Assembly: GCA_012270135.1 (NCBI GenBank)
Contig: JAAXIW010000249.1
Location: 1 to 5,318, forward strand
From: Brevundimonas sp.
GTDB lineage: Bacteria > Pseudomonadota > Alphaproteobacteria > Caulobacterales > Caulobacteraceae
Length of the DNA stretch: 5,318 nucleotides
Direction: 5' to 3'
The notes under the pieces: generated by a model
The model's input: the letters and a program-made list of their open reading frames with translations, nothing else
What the model was told of the DNA's origin: nothing
Database searches by the model: none
In this document: positions 1 to 5,318 of the stretch, one piece after another
How the letters are laid out: each line of letters starts with the position of its first letter
Position numbering within the stretch: position 1 is the first letter of the stretch
Translations under genes and position numbers: made by a program

Positions 1-467
1 TCGCTGCGCGTGACCCGGCCCAGGGCGGCGGGCGGCGCCAGGTCGGCGTCGAGCGCCTGATCCATCATCGACTCGATCTTCAGCTCGACGTCGTCGGACA
101 GCTTGTAGCCGTCCGGGCCGAACAGCTTGATGCCGTTGTCGAGATAGGAGTTGTGCGAGGCCGAGATCATCACCCCGATGTCGGCGCGCATCGAACGGGT
201 CATCATCGCCACGCCGGGCGTCGGCAGCGGCCCGAAGGTGCGCACGTCCATGCCGGCGGCCGAGAAGCCGGCGACGAGGGCGGGTTCGATCATATAGCCC
301 GACAGGCGGGTGTCCTTGCCGATCACCACCAGGTGGCGGCGGTCGTCGGCCGACATGAACAGGCGGCCGGCGGCGAGGCCGACGCGCAGGGCCCCCTCGG
401 CCGTCATCGGGTGGCTGTTGGCGCGACCGCGAATGCCGTCGGTCCCGAAATAGCGTCTCTCGCCCAA
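1..467 (-). CDS. glmM: Phosphoglucosamine mutase GlmM, N-terminal part (runs off left edge)
   Basis: Converts glucosamine-6-phosphate to glucosamine-1-phosphate in the cytoplasm, the step between GlmS and GlmU on the way to UDP-GlcNAc. Read on the minus strand, 155 codons are visible and the 3' part is outside the window. The protein opens MGERRYFGTDGIRGRAN, the usual GlmM start containing the YFGTDGIRG motif. The phosphoserine loop ISASHN lies at residues 101-106, with Ser104 the expected phosphorylated serine, followed by the typical DNGIKLFGPDGYKL. The start is a TTG at 467-465. I chose it because the family N-terminus begins there and a GAGGAAG ribosome-binding site lies at 481-475, seven bases upstream. 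The gene diverges from glmS, whose product makes its substrate. Family assignment is firm. Nothing can be said about the sugar-binding and C-terminal domains. Confidence 0.96.
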   Translation of the reverse strand, partial: MGERRYFGTDGIRGRANSHPMTAEGALRVGLAAGRLFMSADDRRHLVVIGKDTRLSGYMIEPALVAGFSAAGMDVRTFGPLPTPGVAMMTRSMRADIGVMISASHNSYLDNGIKLFGPDGYKLSDDVELKIESMMDQALDADLAPPAALGRVTRS

Positions 468-474
468 GTTCCGT

Positions 475-481
475 CTTCCTC
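475..481 (-). promoter_or_regulatory. Ribosome-binding site of glmM
   Basis: Reads GAGGAAG on the minus strand, seven bases before the TTG codon at 467-465. It decides the unusual TTG start, since no ATG stands at the conserved GlmM N-terminus. Confidence 0.7.
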
Positions 482-590
482 GTGTTCGCCTGCCGGTGTC
501 GCGCAGAAACGTTGCGAAACCGCTTTTCAGGTGCAATTCCCGGGTGGTGTCGCCTACACCGGCGGCCACAGTCACGGTCGGCTTAGACCG

Positions 591-638
591 TCCAGAGGTC
601 CTGCGCAAAGCGCGGACGAGCACTTTCCAGAGGTCTTG
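591..638 (+). repeat. Pair of 13-base direct repeats upstream of glmS
   Basis: TCCAGAGGTCCTG at 591-603 and TCCAGAGGTCTTG at 626-638 match at 12 of 13 positions, with start points 35 bases apart. The second copy contains the AGAGG (629-633) that serves as the glmS ribosome-binding site. The first copy has no start codon at a usable distance. It could be a small local duplication, an operator pair, or chance. Confidence 0.5.
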
Positions 639-641
639 TTC

Positions 642-2456
642 ATGTGCGGCATCATCGGCGTGACCGGTACCGGACCGGCGGTTCCCCGCCTGATCGACAG
701 CCTGAAGCGGCTGGAATACCGGGGCTATGACTCGGCCGGCGTGGCGGCCCTGGTCGACGGCCGCATCGAACGGCGTCGCGCCAAGGGCAAGATCCGTGAG
801 CTGGAGGCTGTGCTGGCCGCCGAACCGTTGGCGGCCACGGTCGGCATCGGCCACACCAGCTGGGCCACCCACGGCGCCCCGCCGACCGAGAATGCCCACC
901 CGCACAAGGCCGGTCGGGTCACGCTGGTCCACAACGGCATCATCGAGAATTTCGCCGAGCTGAAGGCCGAGCTGGAGGGGGCCGGGCGGACCTTCGAAAG
1001 CCAGACCGACACCGAGGTCGTCGCCCACGCCATCGACGCGGCGCTGGAGACCGCCAACGATCCGCTGGTCGCCTTCAAGACGGTGCTGGACCGGCTGACC
1101 GGGGCCTATGCCCTGGCCGTGCTGATCGAGGGCGAGGAGGGGCTGATCATGGGCGCCCGACGCGGGAGCCCGCTGGTGGTCGGCTGGGGCGAGGGCGAGA
1201 TGTATCTCGGCTCGGATGCGCTGGCCGTCGGCCCGTTCACAACGCAGATCTCCTATCTGGAAGAGGGCGACTACGTCGGCATCGACCGTTCGGGCGCGCG
1301 GATGTTCGACGTCGGCGGAAACGCCGTCGACCGGCCGATCGTGCAGGTTTCGGCCTCGTCGGCCCTGGTCGAGAAGGGCGAGTACCGGCACTTCATGGAG
1401 AAGGAGATCCATGAGCAGCCGGACAGCGTCCAGCACACCCTGTCGGAATATCTCGACTTCGTGAACGGCAAGGCCAAGGCGGGCCCGACCGACTTCGCCG
1501 CCGTGGAGCGCATCCAGATCGTCGCCTGCGGCACCGCCTTCTACGCGGGCCAGATCGGGCGCTATGCGTTCGAGAAGCTGGCCGGCCTGCCGTGCGACGT
1601 CGAGATCGCCTCGGAGTTCCGCTATCGCCAGCCGGCGCTGACGCCGGGCACGCTGGCGGTCGCGGTCAGCCAGTCGGGCGAGACCGCCGACACCCTGGCC
1701 AGCCTGTCGTGGTGCAAGGCCGCCGGGCTGCAGACCGCGGCCTTGGTCAACGTCCATTCCTCGTCGATGGCGCGCGAAGCCGGGACCTTGTGGCCGACCC
1801 ATGCCGGGCCCGAGATCGGCGTCGCCTCGACCAAGGCCTTCACCGCCCAGGTCGCCGGCCTGCTGGCGCTGGCCGTCACCGCCGGTGTGGCGCGTGGCCG
1901 GATCAGCCCGGACGAGGAGGCCAGACTGGTCCAGGCCCTGTTCGAATCCCCGCGCCTGATCGCCGAGGCGCTGCAGATGGAAGACCGCATGCGCGATGTC
2001 GCGCATGAGCTGTCCCGCGCCACCGACGTCCTGTTCCTCGGCCGCGGCGCCATGTTCCCTCTGGCGATGGAAGGCGCGCTCAAGCTCAAGGAAATCAGCT
2101 ATATCCACGCCGAGGGCTATGCCGCCGGCGAGCTCAAGCACGGTCCCATCGCCCTGATCGACGAGGAAACGCCCACCGTCGCCCTGGCCCCGCTGGACGA
2201 ACTGTTCGAAAAGACCGCCTCCAACCTTCAGGAGGTCGCCGCGCGCGGCGGTCCCGTTGTGATGATCGCCCCGCTGTCGGCGCCCACGCCCCACGGTACC
2301 GGCATCACCCGCATCGAGGCGCCGGACTGCCACCCCCTGATCGCGCCGCTGGTCTATGCCGTTCCGGTGCAAATGCTGGCCTATTTCACCGCCGTCCATA
2401 AGGGCACCGACGTCGACCAGCCCCGGAACCTTGCCAAGTCCGTCACGGTTGAGTGA
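642..2456 (+). CDS. glmS: Glutamine--fructose-6-phosphate aminotransferase (isomerizing) GlmS
   Basis: Makes glucosamine-6-phosphate from fructose-6-phosphate and glutamine, the first committed step to UDP-GlcNAc, in the cytoplasm. The 604-residue length is normal for the family. The ATG at 642 is set by MCGIIGV: Cys2 must become N-terminal to act as the glutaminase nucleophile. AGAGG at 629-633 precedes it by eight bases. Domains are a class II glutamine amidotransferase (about 2-240, with WATHG 74-78, a later VHNGIIENF and TDTE), a first SIS domain from about residue 290 (ACGTAFYAG, SQSGET, EIGVASTKAFT) and a second from about 458 (GRGAMFPLAMEGALKLKEISYIHAEGY, ELKHGP). It ends with DQPRNLAKSVTVE, which carries the fructose-6-phosphate Schiff-base lysine. 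One oddity is HTSWATHG, where HTRWATHG is expected, so the glutamine-binding Arg is Ser73. galU follows after 19 bases. Identity is certain; the effect of Ser73 is not. Confidence 0.98.
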   Translation: MCGIIGVTGTGPAVPRLIDSLKRLEYRGYDSAGVAALVDGRIERRRAKGKIRELEAVLAAEPLAATVGIGHTSWATHGAPPTENAHPHKAGRVTLVHNGIIENFAELKAELEGAGRTFESQTDTEVVAHAIDAALETANDPLVAFKTVLDRLTGAYALAVLIEGEEGLIMGARRGSPLVVGWGEGEMYLGSDALAVGPFTTQISYLEEGDYVGIDRSGARMFDVGGNAVDRPIVQVSASSALVEKGEYRHFMEKEIHEQPDSVQHTLSEYLDFVNGKAKAGPTDFAAVERIQIVACGTAFYAGQIGRYAFEKLAGLPCDVEIASEFRYRQPALTPGTLAVAVSQSGETADTLASLSWCKAAGLQTAALVNVHSSSMAREAGTLWPTHAGPEIGVASTKAFTAQVAGLLALAVTAGVARGRISPDEEARLVQALFESPRLIAEALQMEDRMRDVAHELSRATDVLFLGRGAMFPLAMEGALKLKEISYIHAEGYAAGELKHGPIALIDEETPTVALAPLDELFEKTASNLQEVAARGGPVVMIAPLSAPTPHGTGITRIEAPDCHPLIAPLVYAVPVQMLAYFTAVHKGTDVDQPRNLAKSVTVE

Positions 2457-2475
2457 TCCCGTACAGGAGTCGTCC

Positions 2476-3354
2476 ATGCCCGCCACGCCCGCCCGCCTGC
2501 GCAAGGCCGTTCTGCCCGTCGCCGGTCTCGGCACCCGGGTCCTGCCCGGCACCAAGACCACGCCCAAGGAGCTGCTGAACGTCGTTGACCGGCCGATCCT
2601 CAGCTACATCGTCGAGGAAGCGCGCGAGGCCGGGATCGAGCACATCGTCTTCGTCACGGGCCGCGCCAAGGCGGCCATCGAGGACTATTTCGACCACCAG
2701 ATCGAGCTGGAGGCCCAGCTGGAGGCCAAGGGCAAGACCGACATCCTCGAGATGATGAACGCCGAACTGGCCCAGGCCGGCGAGATGAGCTTCACCCGCC
2801 AGATGCAGCCGAAGGGGCTGGGGCACGCCGTCTGGTGCGCCCGCGACATCATCGGCGACGAGCCGTTCGCGGTGATCCTGCCGGATGTGATCGTGGACGG
2901 CCAGCCGGGCGCCCTGAAGCAGCTGGCGGAGGTCTATGCGGAGGTCGGCGGCAACGTTATCGGCGTCGAACAGGTCCCGGACAGCGAGACGCACAAATAC
3001 GGCATCGTCGATCCGCAGAGCCGGGACGGCCGCCGCATCCGCATGAAGGGTATGGTCGAGAAGCCGCCGCGCGGCGAGGCGCCGTCGAACCTGTCGATCT
3101 CGGGACGCTACATCCTGCAACCGGAAATTTTCGGCATCCTCGAGAACCAGCCGCGCGGGGCGGGGGGCGAGATCCAGCTGACCGACGGCATGGCCCGGCT
3201 GATGGCGGACCAGACCTTCACCGCCGTCGAATACGCGGGCGTGACCCACGACTGCGGCGACAAGATCGGCCTGTTGCGCGCCAATGTCGCCCTGGCCCTG
3301 AAGCGGCCGGACCTGGGCGAGGCGGCCCGCGCGGCCGTAGCCGCGCTCCTGTAG
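2476..3354 (+). CDS. galU: UTP--glucose-1-phosphate uridylyltransferase GalU
   Basis: Forms UDP-glucose from UTP and glucose-1-phosphate in the cytoplasm, supplying glycosyl donors for LPS, exopolysaccharide and other glycans. The 292-residue product has the usual GalU length. The nucleotide-binding loop AGLGTRVLPGTKTTPKE lies at residues 16-32, with GLGHAVWCA and ILPDVI (Asp137) next. Later come VEKPP (Lys196) and GGEIQLTDG (to about 238), both typical of the sugar-phosphate and metal site. The ATG at 2476 was chosen because AGGAG at 2465-2469 lies six bases upstream and the conserved region starts about nine residues in. A longer in-frame reading from 2356 would lie inside glmS. The 19-base gap to glmS and the lack of a visible promoter suggest co-transcription. 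The related RmlA and CugP nucleotidyltransferases are less likely given the GalU-specific PKE and EIQLTD motifs. Confidence 0.96.
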   Translation: MPATPARLRKAVLPVAGLGTRVLPGTKTTPKELLNVVDRPILSYIVEEAREAGIEHIVFVTGRAKAAIEDYFDHQIELEAQLEAKGKTDILEMMNAELAQAGEMSFTRQMQPKGLGHAVWCARDIIGDEPFAVILPDVIVDGQPGALKQLAEVYAEVGGNVIGVEQVPDSETHKYGIVDPQSRDGRRIRMKGMVEKPPRGEAPSNLSISGRYILQPEIFGILENQPRGAGGEIQLTDGMARLMADQTFTAVEYAGVTHDCGDKIGLLRANVALALKRPDLGEAARAAVAALL

Positions 3355-3357
3355 ACC

Positions 3358-3385
3358 GACCTTGGGTCAGGCGGCGTCAGCCGCC
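3358..3385. terminator. Possible hairpin terminator between convergent galU and lipoprotein gene
   Basis: Two small inverted repeats follow the galU stop. GACC-TTG-GGTC is at 3358-3368 and GGCGGC-GTCA-GCCGCC at 3370-3385. The second has a GC-only 6-bp stem whose loop contains the minus-strand stop codon (3379-3377). The position between convergent genes fits a shared terminator. Neither strand shows the T tract of a canonical intrinsic terminator, so this is weak. GGCGGC palindromes are also common by chance in such GC-rich DNA. Confidence 0.3.
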
Positions 3386-3601
3386 CGTGCGGGTCGACGG
3401 CTGGCCGGTGACCTTGCAGACGTTGTCGAGTTGCGGACGGCCGCTCTGCTCGCCCGTGGGCGACAGGATGCCGCCGCGAGCCGTGCAGTCGGCGGCGAGG
3501 CGCTGGTATTCAGTCTCGTAGCGGGTTTCCCCCATGCCGGACGCGCAGGCCGACAGGGCGAGGGCGGCGACGGCGGGGACGGCGAAAAGGACGACACGCA
3601 T
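3377..3601 (-). CDS. Small predicted lipoprotein of unknown function
   Basis: A 74-residue protein with a classic lipoprotein signal: MR, a hydrophobic stretch (about residues 3-16), then the lipobox LSAC with Cys19 as the likely lipidation site. The mature part is about 56 residues, polar, and contains two cysteines (Cys39 in DCTARGG and Cys62 in NVCKVTG) that could pair in the periplasm. It would be exported and anchored in a membrane. No domain of known function was recognised. The ATG at 3601-3599 is supported by AGGAG at 3613-3609, seven bases upstream. An overlapping minus-strand frame (3597-3367) lacks a signal peptide and is a shadow. The gene lies 20 bases after the alpha/beta hydrolase on the same strand, possibly as its operon partner, though a TATAAT just upstream may give it its own promoter. 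It looks like a lineage-specific envelope protein. Confidence 0.82.
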   Translation of the reverse strand: MRVVLFAVPAVAALALSACASGMGETRYETEYQRLAADCTARGGILSPTGEQSGRPQLDNVCKVTGQPSTRTGG

Positions 3602-3619
3602 GGTGCTTCTCCTGGTTAA

Positions 3620-3644
3620 GCTCAGGATATTATAGAGCCTGAGC
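3620..3644 (-). promoter_or_regulatory. Inverted repeat enclosing a TATAAT hexamer, upstream of the lipoprotein gene
   Basis: GCTCAGG (3620-3626) and CCTGAGC (3638-3644) form a perfect 7-bp inverted repeat around an AT-rich 11-base centre. On the minus strand the centre reads TATAAT (3634-3629), a perfect -10 hexamer. TTGAAC at 3659-3654 could be its -35, with a rather long 19-base spacer. Transcription would start near 3622, about 20 bases before the lipoprotein ATG. The element also covers the hydrolase stop codon (3624-3622), so in a shared transcript it would be a hairpin between the two genes. Promoter, operator and processing hairpin are all possible. Confidence 0.45.
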
Positions 3645-4380
3645 GGCGGTTCCGTTCAACGGCGTCCACGAGACGCTCGAGATCGGCCGGCGAGGAGAGC
3701 CGGTGGTCGCCGCCCTCGACCAGGTCGAGCGTGACGTCGGCCCCGGTCAGCCGCTCGATCAGGGCGGTCTGGCGGCGCCAGGGCACGACGTCGTCGGCCC
3801 GTCCCTGCAGGATGTGGACCGGCGAGCTCACGGGCAGGGGGCCGCGCAGCACCAGCCAGTCGCGCGCCTCCTCGAACATGCGGCGGGTGAGGACGTACTC
3901 GCCGAGCCCCTCCTCGACCACGAGGGTCTCGCCCTCGCGGAGGATGGCCTGGCGCTCGTGATCGGCGAGGCCAGGCCACATCAGGTCCTCGGTGAAGTCC
4001 GGGGCCGGATTGACCAGCACGAGCCCGGCCAGCCGGTCCGGCCGGGCCAGGGCCAGCAGCAGGGCGACCCAGCCGCCCATCGAGGAGCCGACCGGCACGA
4101 CCGGCCCCGCGAGGCTGTCGATCAGGGCGATCGCGTCCTCGCGCCAGCGGCCGATGGTGGCCTGCCGCCAGTCGCCGGATGAGCGGCCATGGGCGAAATG
4201 GTCGTAGCGGACGTAATTCCAGCCGCGCTCGCGCGCCGCGACGTCGAGCGCCAGCGCCTTGGTCCCCTCCATGTCCGAGCGGAAGCCGCCGATCCAGACC
4301 ACGGTCGGGCCGGAGCCGCGCACGCGCTTCAGGGCGAGGCTTTCGCCGTCGGGCCGGGCCAGCTGTTCCACATCGTCCAT
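3622..4380 (-). CDS. Alpha/beta hydrolase, ABHD10-like (serine esterase or thioesterase)
   Basis: A 252-residue soluble alpha/beta-hydrolase-fold protein with no signal peptide, so probably cytoplasmic. The full catalytic triad is visible: Ser100 in the nucleophile elbow GSSMGGW (98-104), Asp196 in GRADDVVPW, and His226 in GGDHRLS. The oxyanion-hole region is GGF at 31-33. The blocks EGTKALAL, IGRWREDAIALID, PVSSPVHILQG and DHRLSSPADLERLV resemble the ABHD10 group (acyl-protein thioesterase/acyl-glucuronide esterase) as I remember it. The substrate is unknown here. The ATG at 4380-4378 is preceded by AGAGGGA at 4392-4386. A TTG 22 codons upstream (4446) keeps the frame open but adds a non-conserved extension, so I rejected it. 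The gene diverges from the family 9 glycosyltransferase across 71 bases, and the small lipoprotein gene follows after 20 bases. Fold is secure, subfamily likely, substrate unassigned. Confidence 0.9.
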   Translation of the reverse strand: MDDVEQLARPDGESLALKRVRGSGPTVVWIGGFRSDMEGTKALALDVAARERGWNYVRYDHFAHGRSSGDWRQATIGRWREDAIALIDSLAGPVVPVGSSMGGWVALLLALARPDRLAGLVLVNPAPDFTEDLMWPGLADHERQAILREGETLVVEEGLGEYVLTRRMFEEARDWLVLRGPLPVSSPVHILQGRADDVVPWRRQTALIERLTGADVTLDLVEGGDHRLSSPADLERLVDAVERNRRSGSIIS

Positions 4381-4451
4381 CGGCGTCCCTCTCGCGCAAT
4401 CGGTTCCGGACTGATAGCGAACGACCGCAAGCGAAGCGAAGGCCAATCCGC
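4381..4451. promoter_or_regulatory. Divergent promoter region between the hydrolase and glycosyltransferase genes
   Basis: Seventy-one bases separate two outward-facing genes, so signals for both should lie here or just inside the genes. The hydrolase ribosome-binding site AGAGGGA is at 4392-4386 (minus) and the glycosyltransferase one, GAAGG, at 4438-4442 (plus). GCTATCAG on the minus strand at 4418-4411 loosely resembles a Caulobacter-type -10, but no well-spaced -35 was found. The pentamer GCGAA occurs three times at 4417-4440, with no assigned meaning. Confidence 0.4.
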
Positions 4452-5318
4452 GTGTCAGAACCCAGGGTCCTGTTCGTCACCTCGAACCGCATCGGCGACT
4501 GCGTCATCTCTTCGGGGGTGATCCGCGAGATCGGCCGTCAAATCCCCGGCGCGAGGATCACCGTCGCCTGCGGCCGCCCGCCCGCGCCCTTCTTCCGTTC
4601 CGCGCCCGGCGTCGAGCGGGTCATCATCCTCGACAAGAAGAAATTCGCCGGACACTGGATCGATCTGTGGAAGCAGGTGTGGCGCACCCGCTGGGACATG
4701 GTCGTCGACATCCGCGGCTCGGCGCTGGCCTTCCAGGTGCGGGCGAAAACGCGGCGGGTCTATCACCGCGGGCTGGAGACCGGCCTGCCCAAGGTGGAGA
4801 TGGTCACCCGGCTGATGGGGGCGGAGCGGACGCTCGACCCTGAACTGTTCATTGACGCTCAGGCCCGCCGCGAGGCTGCGGCGGTCATCGATCCGCAACT
4901 GGCGACCGCGCCGGGACCGATCCTCGCCCTCGCCCCGATCGCGCACCAGCCCGGCAAGAGCTGGCCGGCGGACCGCTGGGGCGCCTTGGTCGAGAAACTC
5001 AAGGCCGAGCCGCGCTTCGACGGCTGGCGCTTCATGCTGGTCGGTGGTCCGGGCGACCACCCGCCCGCCGCGCCGGCGCTGGCGGCGGCCGGTCCGCGGG
5101 GGATCGATTTCGTCGGCAAGGGCGACATCCTCGCCTCGGCGGCGGCGATCGACCGCGCGGCCCTGTTCGTGGGCAACGATTCCGGCCTCATGCATGTGGC
5201 CGCCGCCGCAGGCCGGCCGACGCTGGGCCTTTTCGGGCCCACCGAGTGGTGGCTGTACGGCCCGTGGGGGCCGAAGACGCGCACCGTCGCCTCGAACGAG
5301 ACGCGCGGCGAGTTCGCG
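4452..5318 (+). CDS. Glycosyltransferase family 9 protein, heptosyltransferase-like (runs off right edge)
   Basis: Resembles ADP-heptose:LPS heptosyltransferases (GT9, WaaC/WaaF/RfaF type), which add heptose to the lipopolysaccharide inner core on the cytoplasmic side of the inner membrane. The frame is open for 289 codons to the window end. Family members have roughly 300-350 residues, so only the C-terminus is missing. The N-terminus MSEPRVLFVTSNRIGDCVIS matches the GT9 opening, with Asp16 where WaaC has its proposed catalytic base. PGKSWPADRWGAL (about 167-179, Lys169) matches the donor phosphate-binding segment. GNDSGLMHVAAAAGRPTLG, starting at residue 241 and followed by LFGPTE, is the GT9 C-terminal signature. 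The GTG start at 4452 is set by this N-terminus and by GAAGG at 4438-4442. The exact acceptor cannot be read from the sequence, and a non-heptose donor is possible. A minus-strand frame (5195-4455) is its shadow. Confidence 0.92.
   Translation, partial: MSEPRVLFVTSNRIGDCVISSGVIREIGRQIPGARITVACGRPPAPFFRSAPGVERVIILDKKKFAGHWIDLWKQVWRTRWDMVVDIRGSALAFQVRAKTRRVYHRGLETGLPKVEMVTRLMGAERTLDPELFIDAQARREAAAVIDPQLATAPGPILALAPIAHQPGKSWPADRWGALVEKLKAEPRFDGWRFMLVGGPGDHPPAAPALAAAGPRGIDFVGKGDILASAAAIDRAALFVGNDSGLMHVAAAAGRPTLGLFGPTEWWLYGPWGPKTRTVASNETRGEFA

Larger units (their letters stand above)
468..641. promoter_or_regulatory. Divergent intergenic region between glmM and glmS
   Basis: This 174-base gap must hold the start signals of both divergent genes. 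It is less GC-rich than the genes, especially around 505-540. I see no convincing promoter. On the plus strand GCTTAGAC at 581-588 loosely resembles the Caulobacter housekeeping -10 (GCTANAWC), but no good -35 precedes it. TTGCGA at 512-517 could be a weak -35 with a poor -10 (CAATTC, 534-539). A 13-base near-perfect direct repeat is present and listed separately. No riboswitch- or ribozyme-like structure was recognised. Confidence 0.5.

Noticed and set aside
153..641. Reading glmS from 153, with a 163-residue N-terminal extension
   Set aside because: The extension runs antisense to glmM and through the intergenic region, and is low-complexity Arg/Ala/Gly-rich. GlmS needs Cys directly after the initiator Met, which fixes the start at 642.
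468..641. A glmS ribozyme or sRNA-controlled leader
   Set aside because: The glmS ribozyme is known from Firmicutes and needs a conserved pseudoknotted core not seen here. The leader is short and shows no matching elements.
2356..2475. Extended start of galU inside glmS
   Set aside because: The extra 40 residues are a frame-shifted reading of the glmS C-terminus. A good ribosome-binding site precedes the ATG at 2476.
2443..3249. Minus-strand 268-codon open frame opposite galU
   Set aside because: The product is Leu/Asp/Arg/Gly-rich with no recognisable motif. Long antisense frames are expected opposite GC-rich genes, and GalU is clear on the plus strand.
3362..3619. Plus-strand small open frame opposite the lipoprotein gene
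   Set aside because: No ribosome-binding site or motif, and composition typical of an antisense shadow. The minus-strand lipoprotein has a signal peptide and a good ribosome-binding site.
4381..4446. TTG start at 4446 for the hydrolase, adding 22 residues
   Set aside because: It would take up nearly the whole divergent promoter region, and a clear ribosome-binding site serves the ATG at 4380.
3656..4507. Second minus-strand frame (283 codons) overlapping the alpha/beta hydrolase
   Set aside because: Arg/Pro/Gly-rich frame-shift shadow. The catalytic triad lies in the other frame.
4455..5195. Minus-strand 246-codon open frame opposite the GT9 gene
   Set aside because: Low-complexity Arg/Asp/Gly composition with no motif. 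The plus-strand GT9 motifs explain the region fully.
1..5318. Mobile element, CRISPR array, tRNA/rRNA, toxin-antitoxin or defence genes
   Set aside because: No transposase, integrase, regularly spaced repeats, tRNA-like cloverleaf, rRNA sequence or defence motif was seen. Base composition is uniform and the genes are housekeeping or envelope genes.

Overview
The window is a strongly GC-rich stretch of bacterial chromosome. Third codon positions are nearly all G or C, intergenic gaps are short, and TTG and GTG starts occur beside ATG. The proteins read like those of Alphaproteobacteria, most likely Caulobacterales (Caulobacter/Brevundimonas type). That placement is inference from remembered resemblance, not from a search. 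All of it looks like housekeeping and cell-envelope DNA. I see no mobile element, CRISPR array, rRNA, tRNA or phage gene.

Left part (1-3354): the 5' portion of glmM (phosphoglucosamine mutase, minus strand, running off the left edge) diverges from glmS (glutamine:fructose-6-phosphate aminotransferase, plus strand) across a 174-base intergenic region. galU (UTP-glucose-1-phosphate uridylyltransferase) follows glmS after 19 bases and probably shares its transcript. GlmS makes glucosamine-6-phosphate and GlmM converts it to glucosamine-1-phosphate, the precursor of UDP-GlcNAc for peptidoglycan and lipid A. GalU makes UDP-glucose for envelope polysaccharides. The block is therefore an amino-sugar and nucleotide-sugar supply module.

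Middle part (3377-4380): two minus-strand genes converge on galU. The upstream gene encodes a 252-residue alpha/beta hydrolase resembling the ABHD10 thioesterase/esterase group. Twenty bases after it comes a 74-residue predicted lipoprotein of unknown function. A 7-bp inverted repeat enclosing a TATAAT hexamer spans the hydrolase stop codon and may give the lipoprotein its own promoter or act as an RNA hairpin.

Right part (4452-5318): a glycosyltransferase family 9 (ADP-heptose:LPS heptosyltransferase-like) gene starts at a GTG, diverges from the hydrolase, and runs off the right edge with no stop in 289 codons. It fits the envelope theme of the left part.

I found no clearly new system. The points most worth a second look are Ser73 in GlmS, in the HT-x-WATHG motif where Arg is expected, and the inverted repeat/TATAAT element at 3620-3644.
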